A DNA stretch of 61,202 bases from Chloroflexota bacterium (lineage in GTDB: Bacteria; Chloroflexota; Anaerolineae; Anaerolineales; DRMV01): positions 1 through 61,202 of the forward strand of contig DRMV01000010.1 of the NCBI GenBank assembly GCA_011322445.1. The letters run 5' to 3'. This document shows, in pieces, positions 34,401 through 41,996 of the stretch; positions within the stretch are counted from its first letter, which is position 1, and each line of letters opens with the position of its first letter. The notes below the pieces were generated by a model. It worked only from the letters and a program-made list of their open reading frames with translations. It searched no databases and had not been told where the DNA came from. The translations under genes and the position numbers were made by a program.

Positions 34401-34565
34401 GGTTTCCAGGTAAGGCGTCAAAACCGCCCGGCGCTGCGCTGTGAGCCCCCACGCGACCTCGATCTGCCACTGCCCCCTTGAAGGCACCACCCAGGCAGCC
34501 CATTTTGCTGCTGTCAAACGCCCGACGCGCCGCAATTGTTCCCGAAATCGACCCTTTGCGTCCAT
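31497..34565 (-). CDS. Multi-GAF protein with a degenerate histidine-kinase domain
   Basis: The 1,022-residue soluble protein has an N-terminal region, then about four GAF domains in series, then a HisKA-like helix pair with His813 in SIAHKLNAPL. The ATPase domain keeps its overall length but has lost its motifs. The N-box reads NLIHTLLQTMP (second Asn to Thr), G1 reads ADTGEAI (second Gly to Ala), and the G2 lid reads QGRRTAMSYG in place of GTGLGL. It therefore probably cannot bind ATP and may act as a sensor scaffold for the neighbouring kinase. ATG 34565 has GGGAGG 8 bases upstream; TTG 34568 is the frame's edge. Confidence 0.85.
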   Translation of the reverse strand: MDAKGRFREQLRRVGRLTAAKWAAWVVPSRGQWQIEVAWGLTAQRRAVLTPYLETERWRAWLSGALVQGRRRSRAVLKGDVDVLGPRIHAFPLEQRGVLLVGAEALDAAARQMWRVVALGAPEKASPDAAEPICEQFISRLSESKGQVAQVAEAVVETAREKAPSLYAYLAVLEGRSWRVLAADGALLEKWVPQSTTCEHLSVLEPLREGSLVVLEDEPWPQGPQLVGGLWVGIPLRQGRRLIGFLGIRLKPQASLSPALERTLTTFAHRVVWLLEQALAFEQTTEHLRRKAVLNDVLLAMLSSDDVEEAVQSATRYLRRVLQADVAMVMLPTADGVLEPVGMCPAGPLPAPVPIDASLCGHTLQTGQAVRVGDVHQVTPYFPFSEDICSELCVPLKSKTGVIGVLNLESTRPDAFTEEDQRLLMAVAGHLALMLEVLRLREETAARAQRMELVHQVIKEVIGLLDAQQVVEVAARRIAAYFGYEIAMVVVADEQLKRPLFYGVAGVKAEQFAPAAEAATWPPDGVIAHVLKSGRSRLVVDTEAEPLYRSVPGFEAGSELCVPLFSHEGGGTVVGFINIERARKYAFTEEDKMAMEAIAGALSAVLSSAFRYQQLESTIRHLEATRQTALDIISDLEMETLLQRIVKRVKHLLRVRGVEIGLVDREKGELRIAAAETPQGECDHVSMPLGRGIGGWVAVRGQTLVVDDYARWSGREEGQNTGVFRAAASVPLKFADEVLGVLTVYDDDPARQFAPDEVRLLEALAPQIAVALRNARLYRELSDQMARQRRAEEELMKAGRLAAMGETAISIAHKLNAPLTTVLGFAELLLEDAPPESAAREDLRIILREARRARDAVQELLDFARYPEPYQIVADANTLLKETLSLVSQYMASRGVALHLSLQDDLPFVVVDPGEVKYVFLNLIHTLLQTMPHGGRLYITTSVEEDDTGRWVVVRVADTGEAIKPEQMEKLFEPFYVAPKDRQGRRTAMSYGVVQEDRSTFTVGDAEREPLGNVFAVYLPAM

Positions 34566-34582
34566 CAACGCCTCCCACCCCC

Positions 34583-34588
34583 ATTATA
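34583..34588 (-). promoter_or_regulatory. -10 box of the multi-GAF gene
   Basis: A perfect TATAAT on the minus strand, preceded by TG, 17 bases before ATG 34565. No good -35 is visible. It is divergent from the recG promoter about 75 bases away. Confidence 0.45.
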
Positions 34589-34662
34589 CAGGAAATTGCT
34601 CCAAAGGCCACCCGCTTCACCAGGGCAACCTGCAAGATGCCAGCGCCCCGCGCCCCTGCACA

Positions 34663-34671
34663 TGGTAAAAT
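34663..34671 (+). promoter_or_regulatory. Extended -10 promoter of recG, leaderless
   Basis: TGG-TAAAAT ends 8 bases before ATG 34680. No -35 match. The position implies a leaderless or nearly leaderless transcript. Confidence 0.5.
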
Positions 34672-34679
34672 ACTTCCCT

Positions 34680-37208
34680 ATGAGCATTCAACCCAGTGTG
34701 GAAAAACTGCATAAATTCTTCAGCCTGGAAGCCCAACGCGGCTACGACAATGGCGCGGTGATGGGCGGGCTGGGGCGCATGTTGGAAAACTGGGAAGCCG
34801 AGGCACGCGCCGATGGCTTGCCAGAAGACCTGATTCGCGCCGTAAGCGCCCGCCTGCGCGATTATGGCCGCCTTTCGCCCGCTTCACGCGCCGAAGTGCT
34901 TCATGGGCTATGGGCGCGCATCCGCCGCACGCTGGAACTGGAAAACGGGATGAGCCTGGGGGCAGCAGCGCCGCCCGCCGCAGCCACAACAGCCCAAGCC
35001 CAGCAGCACCAGGCCGCCCCCGCCCGCCAGGCGCAGCCTGCCCCGGCAGCCTCACCACCGCCCGCGGCCGCCAGCGCGCCCCCCGCGGCGCGGTTGCCTT
35101 CCCGCGCAGCGGCAGAACCCGTCTCGCCGGAAACGCTACAAAAGCCCGTCACGGTGGTGCCCGATGTCGGCCCGCGACGAGCCAAAACCCTTGCCCGGCT
35201 GAACATCGCCACCCTCGAAGACTTGCTCTATCACCTGCCGCGGCGCTACGACGATTACAGCCAGTGCAAGCCTATCCGCCAGTTGCGCTACGGTGAGCAA
35301 GTGACAGTGCTCGGCACGGTCGACAAAATCATGGTGCGCTCACTGCACGGCGGCAAGCGAAAGATGGTCGAAGCCATCGTTTCCGATGGCAGCGGCGCGC
35401 TGCGGGTGACCTGGTTCAACCAGGTGTGGGTGGCCGATCGGCTGCGCAAAGGCATGGCTGTGGCACTGGCCGGGAAAATCGACCAATACCTGGGCCGACT
35501 GGTGCTCACCAACCCGGAATGGGAGCCGCTGGACGCGGAGCAGTTGAGCACCAAGCGCATTGTGCCGGTGTATCCGCTGACGGCCAAAATCACCCAGCGG
35601 TGGATGCGTCGCGTGATGCACCAGGTGGTGAGCCAGTGGGCGCCGCGCGTGCCCGACCCGCTGCCGCCGGCGCTGCGAGAAGAAGCCGCATTGCCCGACC
35701 TGCCCACTGCCCTCCAACAGGTGCATTTCCCCGATTCGTGGGAAGCCCTGCGGGCGGCGCAACGGCGTCTGGCCTTCGACGAAGTCTTCCTCTTGCAGTT
35801 GGGCGTGCTTCGACAGCGAGAAGCCTGGCGCCAGCGGACGGCGCGCACCTTCCCGGTGGACGATGCCTGGCTGGAAAGCCGCCTGGCCCGCCTGCCCTTT
35901 AGCCTGACAGGTGCCCAGCAGCGCGCCCTCGACGAAATCCGGCGCGATCTCACCTCCGGCCATCCGATGAACCGCTTGCTGCAAGGCGACGTCGGCTCAG
36001 GCAAGACGGTGGTCGCCGCGCTCGCGGTGGCCATGGTGGTGCAACATGGTGCCCAGGCTGCCATGATGGCGCCCACAGCCATTTTGGCCGAGCAGCACTA
36101 CCGCAGTTTACAACGCCTTCTGGCCGAAGAAGAAGGCGTGCTTGCCCCAGAGCAAATTCGCCTGCTGGTCGGCAGCACACCAGCCGCGGCGCGGCGGGAA
36201 ATTCTCGCCGGGCTGGCCTCTGGCGAGGTCAAAGTGCTGGTAGGCACCCACGCCTTGCTGGAAGACCCCGTCGCGTTTGCCGACCTGCAACTGGCGGTCA
36301 TCGACGAACAACACCGCTTTGGGGTGCGGCAGCGCGCCCGTCTGCGCGCCAAAGGGGAAAACGTCCACATCCTCGTGATGACAGCCACCCCCATTCCGCG
36401 CTCGCTGGCACTGACCATCTACGGCGATCTGGACCTGACCGTGATGGACGAAATGCCGCCCGGACGCCAGCCAGTGGGCACCTATTTGCTCATGCCCCGC
36501 GAGCGGGAACGCGCTTATCGCCTCATCCGCCGCGAGGTGGAAGCCGGTCACCAGGCCTTCATCATTTACCCCCTCATTGAAAGCAGCGAAGTCCTGGAAA
36601 ACACCCCCGCTGCGGTGGAAGCCCATCGTCGTTTGCAAGAAGAGGTGTTCCCCGACCTGAAAGTAGGGCTGCTGCACGGGAAGATGACGCCCGCGGAGAA
36701 AGACGAGGTCATGGCACGCTTTCGTAACGGTGCGTTCCACATTCTGGTCTCCACCGCGGTGGTGGAAGTTGGCGTTGATGTGCCCAACGCCACGGTGATG
36801 ATCATCGAGGGGGCCAACCGCTTCGGGCTGGCGCAACTGCATCAATTCCGCGGGCGCGTGGGCCGCGGCGGAGAACAAGCCTACTGCATTCTGATTCCCG
36901 AAACCGAAAACGCCGCCGAGGAAAACGAGCGCCTGAAGGCGCTGGTGGAAACCACCGACGGCTTCGTGCTCGCCGAGAAAGACTTGCAACAGCGCGGGCC
37001 GGGCGAGTTCTTCGGCACCCGGCAGGCCGGCTTCGAAGATGCCCGCCTGCGGATGGCCAACCTACTCGATGTTCACCTCATCGAGCAGGCGCGCAATCTT
37101 TCGCAGAAAGTCATTGCCGCCGACCCCGACCTGAACGCACCCGAACACCGCTTGCTTGCCGAGCGCCTGGCGCGCTTTTGGCGCTCTGGCGAGGGAGAGA
37201 TGAGTTAA
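34680..37208 (+). CDS. recG: ATP-dependent DNA helicase RecG
   Basis: RecG remodels stalled forks and Holliday junctions. The 842-residue protein contains the wedge/OB domain (DDYSQCKPIRQLRYGEQVTV), Walker A in LLQGDVGSGKTVVAALA (about residue 437), DEQH box, TATPIPRSL, and motif VI QLHQFRGRVGRGG. The N-terminus carries an extra 150 residues: a helical part (1-95) and a low-complexity Ala/Pro/Gln-rich linker (about 96-155), before a helix-hairpin-helix-like VPDVGPRRAKTLARLNI. ATG 34680 is supported by the promoter position; the upstream frame is not family-like. coaD follows after 2 bases. Confidence 0.95.
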   Translation: MSIQPSVEKLHKFFSLEAQRGYDNGAVMGGLGRMLENWEAEARADGLPEDLIRAVSARLRDYGRLSPASRAEVLHGLWARIRRTLELENGMSLGAAAPPAAATTAQAQQHQAAPARQAQPAPAASPPPAAASAPPAARLPSRAAAEPVSPETLQKPVTVVPDVGPRRAKTLARLNIATLEDLLYHLPRRYDDYSQCKPIRQLRYGEQVTVLGTVDKIMVRSLHGGKRKMVEAIVSDGSGALRVTWFNQVWVADRLRKGMAVALAGKIDQYLGRLVLTNPEWEPLDAEQLSTKRIVPVYPLTAKITQRWMRRVMHQVVSQWAPRVPDPLPPALREEAALPDLPTALQQVHFPDSWEALRAAQRRLAFDEVFLLQLGVLRQREAWRQRTARTFPVDDAWLESRLARLPFSLTGAQQRALDEIRRDLTSGHPMNRLLQGDVGSGKTVVAALAVAMVVQHGAQAAMMAPTAILAEQHYRSLQRLLAEEEGVLAPEQIRLLVGSTPAAARREILAGLASGEVKVLVGTHALLEDPVAFADLQLAVIDEQHRFGVRQRARLRAKGENVHILVMTATPIPRSLALTIYGDLDLTVMDEMPPGRQPVGTYLLMPRERERAYRLIRREVEAGHQAFIIYPLIESSEVLENTPAAVEAHRRLQEEVFPDLKVGLLHGKMTPAEKDEVMARFRNGAFHILVSTAVVEVGVDVPNATVMIIEGANRFGLAQLHQFRGRVGRGGEQAYCILIPETENAAEENERLKALVETTDGFVLAEKDLQQRGPGEFFGTRQAGFEDARLRMANLLDVHLIEQARNLSQKVIAADPDLNAPEHRLLAERLARFWRSGEGEMS

Positions 37209-37210
37209 CC

Positions 37211-37735
37211 ATGGTCAAAGCCATTTTCCCCGGCAGTTTCGACCCCATTCACTACGGCCACATAGATATCGCCCTGCGGGCAGCCCAACTGTTCGACGAG
37301 GTCATTGTGGCCGTGTACGACCGCCCACTCAAGAATTTAATTTTCTCCCCCGCAGAACGCATTGCTCTGGTCGAAGAAGCCTTTCACGGGCAAAAGCGCA
37401 TTCGCGTGATGGGCTACAGCGGCCTGACGGTAGACTTCTGCCACCAGGTCGGCGCGCAAGTGATTGTGCGCGGCCTGCGGGTATTCTCAGACTTCGAGAA
37501 CGAGTTCCGCATGGCCCTGGCAAACCGTCGGCTGGCGCCCGACATTGAAATGGTGATGCTCATCACCAACGAGGAACACACCTTCCTCTCTTCCACCACG
37601 GTGCGGGAAATCGCCTCGCTGGGCGGCGATGTGAGCACGATGGTGCCGCCACATGTGGATGCAGCCCTGAAAGCCCGCTTCGCCCAGATGAGCGAAAGCC
37701 AGCAAATGAACCACATGAAATCCCTGCGCGATTGA
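37211..37735 (+). CDS. coaD: Phosphopantetheine adenylyltransferase
   Basis: CoaD joins AMP from ATP to 4'-phosphopantetheine, the penultimate CoA step. The 174-residue protein has the nucleotidyltransferase motif GSFDPIHYGH (His14, His17), RGLRVFSDFENEF for pantetheine binding, and the C-terminal FLSSTTVREIA. ATG 37211 follows the recG stop by 2 bases, with GAGGGAGAG upstream. A C-terminal extension of about 15 residues past the usual end is Ser/Gln/Met-rich. A hairpin terminator follows. Confidence 0.95.
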   Translation: MVKAIFPGSFDPIHYGHIDIALRAAQLFDEVIVAVYDRPLKNLIFSPAERIALVEEAFHGQKRIRVMGYSGLTVDFCHQVGAQVIVRGLRVFSDFENEFRMALANRRLAPDIEMVMLITNEEHTFLSSTTVREIASLGGDVSTMVPPHVDAALKARFAQMSESQQMNHMKSLRD

Positions 37736-37774
37736 TCTCGCGGGCCAATGCCCCACAATCCCCAAAACACCAAC

Positions 37775-37813
37775 ACCGCTCACGGCCAGACGCTTTCCTC
37801 GCCCGTGAGCGGT
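37775..37813. terminator. Hairpin between convergent coaD and the M1-like peptidase gene
   Basis: ACCGCTCACGG (37775-37785) pairs perfectly with CCGTGAGCGGT (37803-37813). T-tracts are weak on both sides but present on the minus strand (GTGTTTTGG), so it may terminate both genes. Confidence 0.5.
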
Positions 37814-37827
37814 ATTGCTTTCCCCGG

Positions 37828-39351
37828 TCAGGGGGCAAAATAACGCGCCACGATGTCCTGATAAGACTTGGTGGTGTGGGTATCGAGAATGCGGAAGAAA
37901 TCTTGCGGTGTGGCAATGCGCCCCTGCATTTGGGTATAGTAATCGCGCAAGAAAGCAAAGAAAGCCTGGTCGCCAATGCGTCGGCGAAGGGCTTCCATAA
38001 ACCGCGCTCCCTGCAAATAAGTGGCATTGACGTAAGGACGGAACGAGGGATAATCGTAAATGCTGCGGTTGATGTAGCCCTGCGGCTGGAAGTAATTGAC
38101 CCGGAACCCCCACCACAGCCGCACATCGGCGGGATAGTTTCGCTGATAAAACAGCCATTCGCTGTAAACCGCCAGCGCCTCGTCCATCCAGGGGTGCAAC
38201 GCCTGGTCGTTCCCCACCTGGTCATACCACCACTGATGCGAAAGTTCATGCACCCCCAAACTAACCAGGTTGCTAACAAGCGCCTGGTTGTAGGTGCGGT
38301 AGAAATTAGCACTCAGGAAGACCAGTCCGCTGTATTCCATGCCGTCGGGGGCATCGGTGGCGACAATCGCGAGGTGCCGCCGCGGCAACGCGCCATAAAC
38401 CTGAGTGTACGTCGCGACGGCTTGCGAAGCATACGTGGGCAAGGCTTTGCCCCCCGCAGCCAAATCCGGGAAATAATAACTGGTGATGGTGATGTCGCCA
38501 GCCTTCGCGGTGGCAGTTTGGAAATAAGGGCTGAGAGAAAAAACAAACGTCCGCGCCGCCCGGAGCCGATAATGTCCATTGGCATCTGGCGGCGCGCTGG
38601 CCGCGATGCGGGTGCCCGCGGCGGCATGTTTGAGCGTCAAAACAATGTCGTAATCAGCCGAAGGATAAACCAGATGGTCGCCAAAAGGCCACGGTTTCTG
38701 CCACAGCCACCCTTGTTTGGGGTCATAAGGCACCACGAAAGGATACCAATCGACCAAATTGGTCTGCCGGGCGTCCATCCCGAAAATGCGGCTACCGGTA
38801 CGGTAAGGGAGCACAAGCCGGTAATGGATTTCCAGCACAAGGCTTTGCCCCGGGCGTAGCGGCTGGGGAAGCGGCAGGACCCAGCGGGTGCCGTTGAGGG
38901 TACCGCGCACAGGTTGACCGTCGAGGGTCACCGACTCCAGGTGAAAAACGTTGGGCCACTGGGCCGGTTCCACATTGAGCACCAGTCGGTCGAGCGCGCT
39001 GGGGCTGGCGTTGGGGTAGACAATGCGCTCATCGACCGTCAGGGTACGGGCCCAAAAATCGAGCACGGCGGTAAAGTCGTAACGCGGCCGTGCGGGAGGC
39101 CGGGAAGTTGCCGTGGGGGAAGGGGTGGGCGACGCAAGAGGCGTGGCCGTCGCGGCAGGCGTATTCGAGGGTGTCATGGTGGGGGGGAACGGCGTATTGG
39201 TCACCGGTGCAAAAGGCGTGGCCGTTGCCGTAGCCGGGGGTGTTGCCGTGACTGGCGCCGTAATTGGGCGCGCGGCATAAACACAGCCCCCCAGCCAAAG
39301 GCTCAGGGCCGCCATAACCAATCCCACCAGGTCGTAACGCAATCTTCGCAT
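37828..39351 (-). CDS. M1-like zinc metallopeptidase lipoprotein
   Basis: The 507-residue exported peptidase has a basic n-region and hydrophobic core ending in the lipobox LGGC, so it is lipid-anchored outside. A Thr/Pro/Ala-rich linker of about 70 residues (TATPPATATATPF type) follows, then a beta-rich M1 N-domain. The gluzincin active site is HELSHQWWYDQ, with a Glu 18 residues on in WMDEALAVYSE; a GMEYSG motif stands for GAMEN. ATG 39351 follows a terminator T-run by one base and has no ribosome site, which is odd. The lipoprotein signal nonetheless demands this start. Confidence 0.88.
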   Translation of the reverse strand: MRRLRYDLVGLVMAALSLWLGGCVYAARPITAPVTATPPATATATPFAPVTNTPFPPTMTPSNTPAATATPLASPTPSPTATSRPPARPRYDFTAVLDFWARTLTVDERIVYPNASPSALDRLVLNVEPAQWPNVFHLESVTLDGQPVRGTLNGTRWVLPLPQPLRPGQSLVLEIHYRLVLPYRTGSRIFGMDARQTNLVDWYPFVVPYDPKQGWLWQKPWPFGDHLVYPSADYDIVLTLKHAAAGTRIAASAPPDANGHYRLRAARTFVFSLSPYFQTATAKAGDITITSYYFPDLAAGGKALPTYASQAVATYTQVYGALPRRHLAIVATDAPDGMEYSGLVFLSANFYRTYNQALVSNLVSLGVHELSHQWWYDQVGNDQALHPWMDEALAVYSEWLFYQRNYPADVRLWWGFRVNYFQPQGYINRSIYDYPSFRPYVNATYLQGARFMEALRRRIGDQAFFAFLRDYYTQMQGRIATPQDFFRILDTHTTKSYQDIVARYFAP

Positions 39352-39352
39352 G

Positions 39353-39384
39353 AAAAAAAGCGCCCGCGCTGGGGGCGCGGGCGC
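39353..39384 (-). terminator. Terminator abutting the peptidase start codon
   Basis: On the minus strand GCGCCCGCGC pairs with GCGCGGGCGC (39384-39375 with 39369-39360), followed by seven T (39359-39353), one C, then the ATG at 39351. It ends the GNAT-like gene upstream. Confidence 0.85.
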
Positions 39385-39397
39385 GAGCAAGGAGAGC

Positions 39398-40531
39398 TTA
39401 AATGGCCTTTCGGAACACGCGATGGTTCTTGTATTCTTTCGCCCCGATGTTGATGAGATCCTTCCGCATCTGGCGGGCAGTCTCGGCCACCTGCGTCAGT
39501 TCGGCGTGTTCATAGCGGCCTTCCGATTTGACCGTCTGGTACATCTCTTCGTAAAGCAGCACATTCGCGCCGCGCCCGTGATATTTCGGCAGCACCCCTG
39601 CGCCGTTGAGCGAGATCCAGTTCGTGCGGGCACGCTCGATGAGCAAGTCGGCGATGCTCCAGGGGTAAAGATGGCCCTTGGCGCGTTGCATGGCTTTCGA
39701 CACATCGGGGAAGCCGAACAGGAAACCAATGATCTCATCATCGCCGTGCAGAATGACCTTGATGTAACGCGGCACCGCCACCAGCACCAGGGTATCCACG
39801 ATGTATTTGATTTCCCGCTCGGTCAGCGGGTAGTATTCCCAGTTGTTGACAAAGGTGTTGTTGTAGGTTTCGCCGATTTTGTTTGCCCAGCGGCGAATTT
39901 CGCGGGTGCTCTTGAAGGTGTGCACCCGGAAGGTGCCGCGTTCCTGCACACGCCGGGCAATGCGGTGGATGCGTTCCGGCAATTCGTAATCGGGGGCATG
40001 CACATAGGTCGAGACGAAATCCACTTCCTTTTCAAACCCCATTGCTTCCATGAACCTGGGGTAGTAAGGGAAGTTGTAGTTCATCATGTCCATCATCTGA
40101 CGATGCTCAAAGCCCTCAATTTGAATGCCATAACCGTTGAAGGCGCTAAACCCTTTCGGCCCAACCAGCGTATCCAGGCCGCGCTTGTGAGCCCACTCCT
40201 CCACACGGGCAAAGAGCGCCTTGGCGACTTCCAAATCTTCAATCACATCGAAGAAATAAAAACTGGCAGTCTTCTTGCCGTGGTATTTGTTGTAGGGCTT
40301 GATTTCCAGCGCCGAAATGCGCCCCACAACTTCGCCATCGCGCTCGGCAATGAAGAAATCGGCATCGGAATGTTCGTAGAAGGGGTGCTTTTGCTTGTTG
40401 AGGGCAAACTCGATGTCACGGATAAAAGGAGGCACCCACTGCGGCGTACCGCGATAAAGGTCGTAGTGAAACTTGACGAACTTGCGCACGTCGGCGCGAT
40501 TGGTGGTATCGATCTGACGGACGGTGAGCAT
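39398..40531 (-). CDS. GNAT-fold family protein of unknown substrate
   Basis: The 377-residue protein resembles large GNAT-type acyltransferases. An N-terminal half contains YRGTPQWVPPF, FFIAERDGEVVGRISALE (the acetyl-CoA-strand pattern) and VGPKGFSAFNGYG. A C-terminal half contains IIGFLFGFPD and a second acceptor-like region, LPKYHGRGANVLLYEEMY. No transmembrane helix. The substrate is unknown. AAGGAG lies before ATG 40531, and a TATACT box (minus strand, 40576-40571) may be its -10. It ends at the terminator that abuts the peptidase gene. Confidence 0.65.
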   Translation of the reverse strand: MLTVRQIDTTNRADVRKFVKFHYDLYRGTPQWVPPFIRDIEFALNKQKHPFYEHSDADFFIAERDGEVVGRISALEIKPYNKYHGKKTASFYFFDVIEDLEVAKALFARVEEWAHKRGLDTLVGPKGFSAFNGYGIQIEGFEHRQMMDMMNYNFPYYPRFMEAMGFEKEVDFVSTYVHAPDYELPERIHRIARRVQERGTFRVHTFKSTREIRRWANKIGETYNNTFVNNWEYYPLTEREIKYIVDTLVLVAVPRYIKVILHGDDEIIGFLFGFPDVSKAMQRAKGHLYPWSIADLLIERARTNWISLNGAGVLPKYHGRGANVLLYEEMYQTVKSEGRYEHAELTQVAETARQMRKDLINIGAKEYKNHRVFRKAI

Positions 40532-40692
40532 AAGAACACTCCTTGAATGGGAATAAGAACCACGCTAATAAGTATACACCTTTCCGCGCCCTGCGTTGCG
40601 GTGGAAGATGGGCGACCACCCTCCCCTGCGCGCATCCAGCGGCCACCGCGCGCCCCAAGATACGCTTCGTCGCGCCAGCCATCGCCAACTTG

Positions 40693-40701
40693 TGCTAAAA
40701 T
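40693..40701 (+). promoter_or_regulatory. Extended -10 promoter of the adenosyltransferase gene, leaderless
   Basis: TGC-TAAAAT ends 7 bases before ATG 40709, implying a leaderless transcript. Confidence 0.5.
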
Positions 40702-40708
40702 TCCTCCC

Positions 40709-41263
40709 ATGAGCATCCAAAAATTCTACACCACCACCGGCGACGATGGCTCAACCGGCCTGTTGGGGGCAGGGCGTGTGCCCAAAGACCATCCTCGGCT
40801 GGAAGCCATCGGCACCATCGACGAAGCCGGGGCGTGCCTGGGGCTGGCCCGGGCCCATGCTCGCGCTCCCCAAACGCGCGCCTTCCTCGAAGAAGTGCAG
40901 CGCCACCTTTACCAATTGATGGCCGAAGTCGCCGCCACGCCCGAAAACGCGGCGCAGTTCCGCAGCATTGGCAGCGAGCAGGTGGCCTGGGTGGAAGCCC
41001 GCATCGCCGAAATTGGCGAAATCGTGCCGCCTCCGAAAGCATTCATCCTCCCTGGCGACACGGTAGGCGGGGCTTACCTCGACCTGGCGCGCACGGTGGT
41101 GCGCCGCGCTGAGCGCCGCCTTGCGACCCTCGTGCGCAGCGGTGAGGTCGAGAACCGCGAACTGCTCCGCTATCTCAACCGTCTTTCTTCCCTGTGCTAC
41201 GCCCTGGAACTGCTGGAAAACCACACCGCGGGCGTCACCCCCACCAAAGCCAAAGAAGGCTGA
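40709..41263 (+). CDS. PduO-type cob(I)alamin adenosyltransferase
   Basis: The enzyme transfers the adenosyl group of ATP to cob(I)alamin, making coenzyme B12. The 184-residue protein has the ATP-binding N-terminal loop YTTTGDDGSTGLLG, IGTIDEAGACLGLARA, and the helix with RTVVRRAERRL, typical of the PduO family; LNRLSSLCYALELL is the C-terminal signature. ATG 40709 is supported by the promoter and the family start. It is first in a tight operon with DUF554 and FemX-like genes. No other B12 gene is near. Confidence 0.92.
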   Translation: MSIQKFYTTTGDDGSTGLLGAGRVPKDHPRLEAIGTIDEAGACLGLARAHARAPQTRAFLEEVQRHLYQLMAEVAATPENAAQFRSIGSEQVAWVEARIAEIGEIVPPPKAFILPGDTVGGAYLDLARTVVRRAERRLATLVRSGEVENRELLRYLNRLSSLCYALELLENHTAGVTPTKAKEG

Positions 41264-41264
41264 A

Positions 41265-41996
41265 ATGACGGGCACCCTCATCAACATTGCCACCATCATT
41301 CTCGGGAGCACCTTAGGGCTGTTCATCGGCGAGCGGCTGTCGCAACGCACGCGCGACACCGTGGTGGCCGGGCTGGGGCTATTCACCGCGGCCATTGGCC
41401 TCCAAATGTTCTTCAAAACCGAGAATGCCATCATCGTCTTGCTCAGCCTGTTGTTCGGTGGGCTGCTGGGCGAGTGGTGGCGTCTCGAAAGCCGCTTAGA
41501 GCACCTGGGCGCATGGTTGGAAGCCCGCTTTGCCGGCAATGGCGATAGCGCCCGCTTCATTCAGGGCTTCCTTACCGCGTCGCTGCTGTTTTGCGTTGGC
41601 CCGATGAGCATTTTAGGCTCCATTCAAGACGGCTTGCTCGGCGATTACAAACTGCTGGCCATCAAAGCGGTGCTCGATGGCTTTGCTTCCCTGGCCTTTG
41701 CCTCTACACTGGGCATTGGGGTGATGTTCTCTATCATCGTGGTGCTGGTGTATCAGGGCGGCATCAGCCTGGCAGCCGCGCAACTGCACGGCTTGCTCAA
41801 CCAACCCGCAATGATCAACGAACTCACGGCGGCTGGCGGCATCATCCTGCTGGGGCTGGCTATCAGCAGCCTGCTGGAAATCAAACCCATCCGCAGTGGC
41901 AACCTCTTGCCCGCCCTTGCCATTGCCCCGCTGCTGGTGTGGCTGGTCGGCGCTGCGCCTCACTGGTGGGCGCTTTTCGTGCAGGTGGTGCGGTGA
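41265..41996 (+). CDS. DUF554 (YdfK-like) membrane protein
   Basis: A 243-residue polytopic membrane protein with about seven helices. The family-typical start is TLINIATIILGSTLGLFIGE, with later GFLTASLLFCVGPMSILGSI and a Gly-rich helix pair. Function is not known for the family; some members are proposed transporters. ATG 41265 lies 1 base after the previous stop, so it is co-translated. The 3' end overlaps the next gene by 4 bases (GTGA). The longer frame from 41121 lies inside the adenosyltransferase gene and is a shadow. Confidence 0.88.
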   Translation: MTGTLINIATIILGSTLGLFIGERLSQRTRDTVVAGLGLFTAAIGLQMFFKTENAIIVLLSLLFGGLLGEWWRLESRLEHLGAWLEARFAGNGDSARFIQGFLTASLLFCVGPMSILGSIQDGLLGDYKLLAIKAVLDGFASLAFASTLGIGVMFSIIVVLVYQGGISLAAAQLHGLLNQPAMINELTAAGGIILLGLAISSLLEIKPIRSGNLLPALAIAPLLVWLVGAAPHWWALFVQVVR

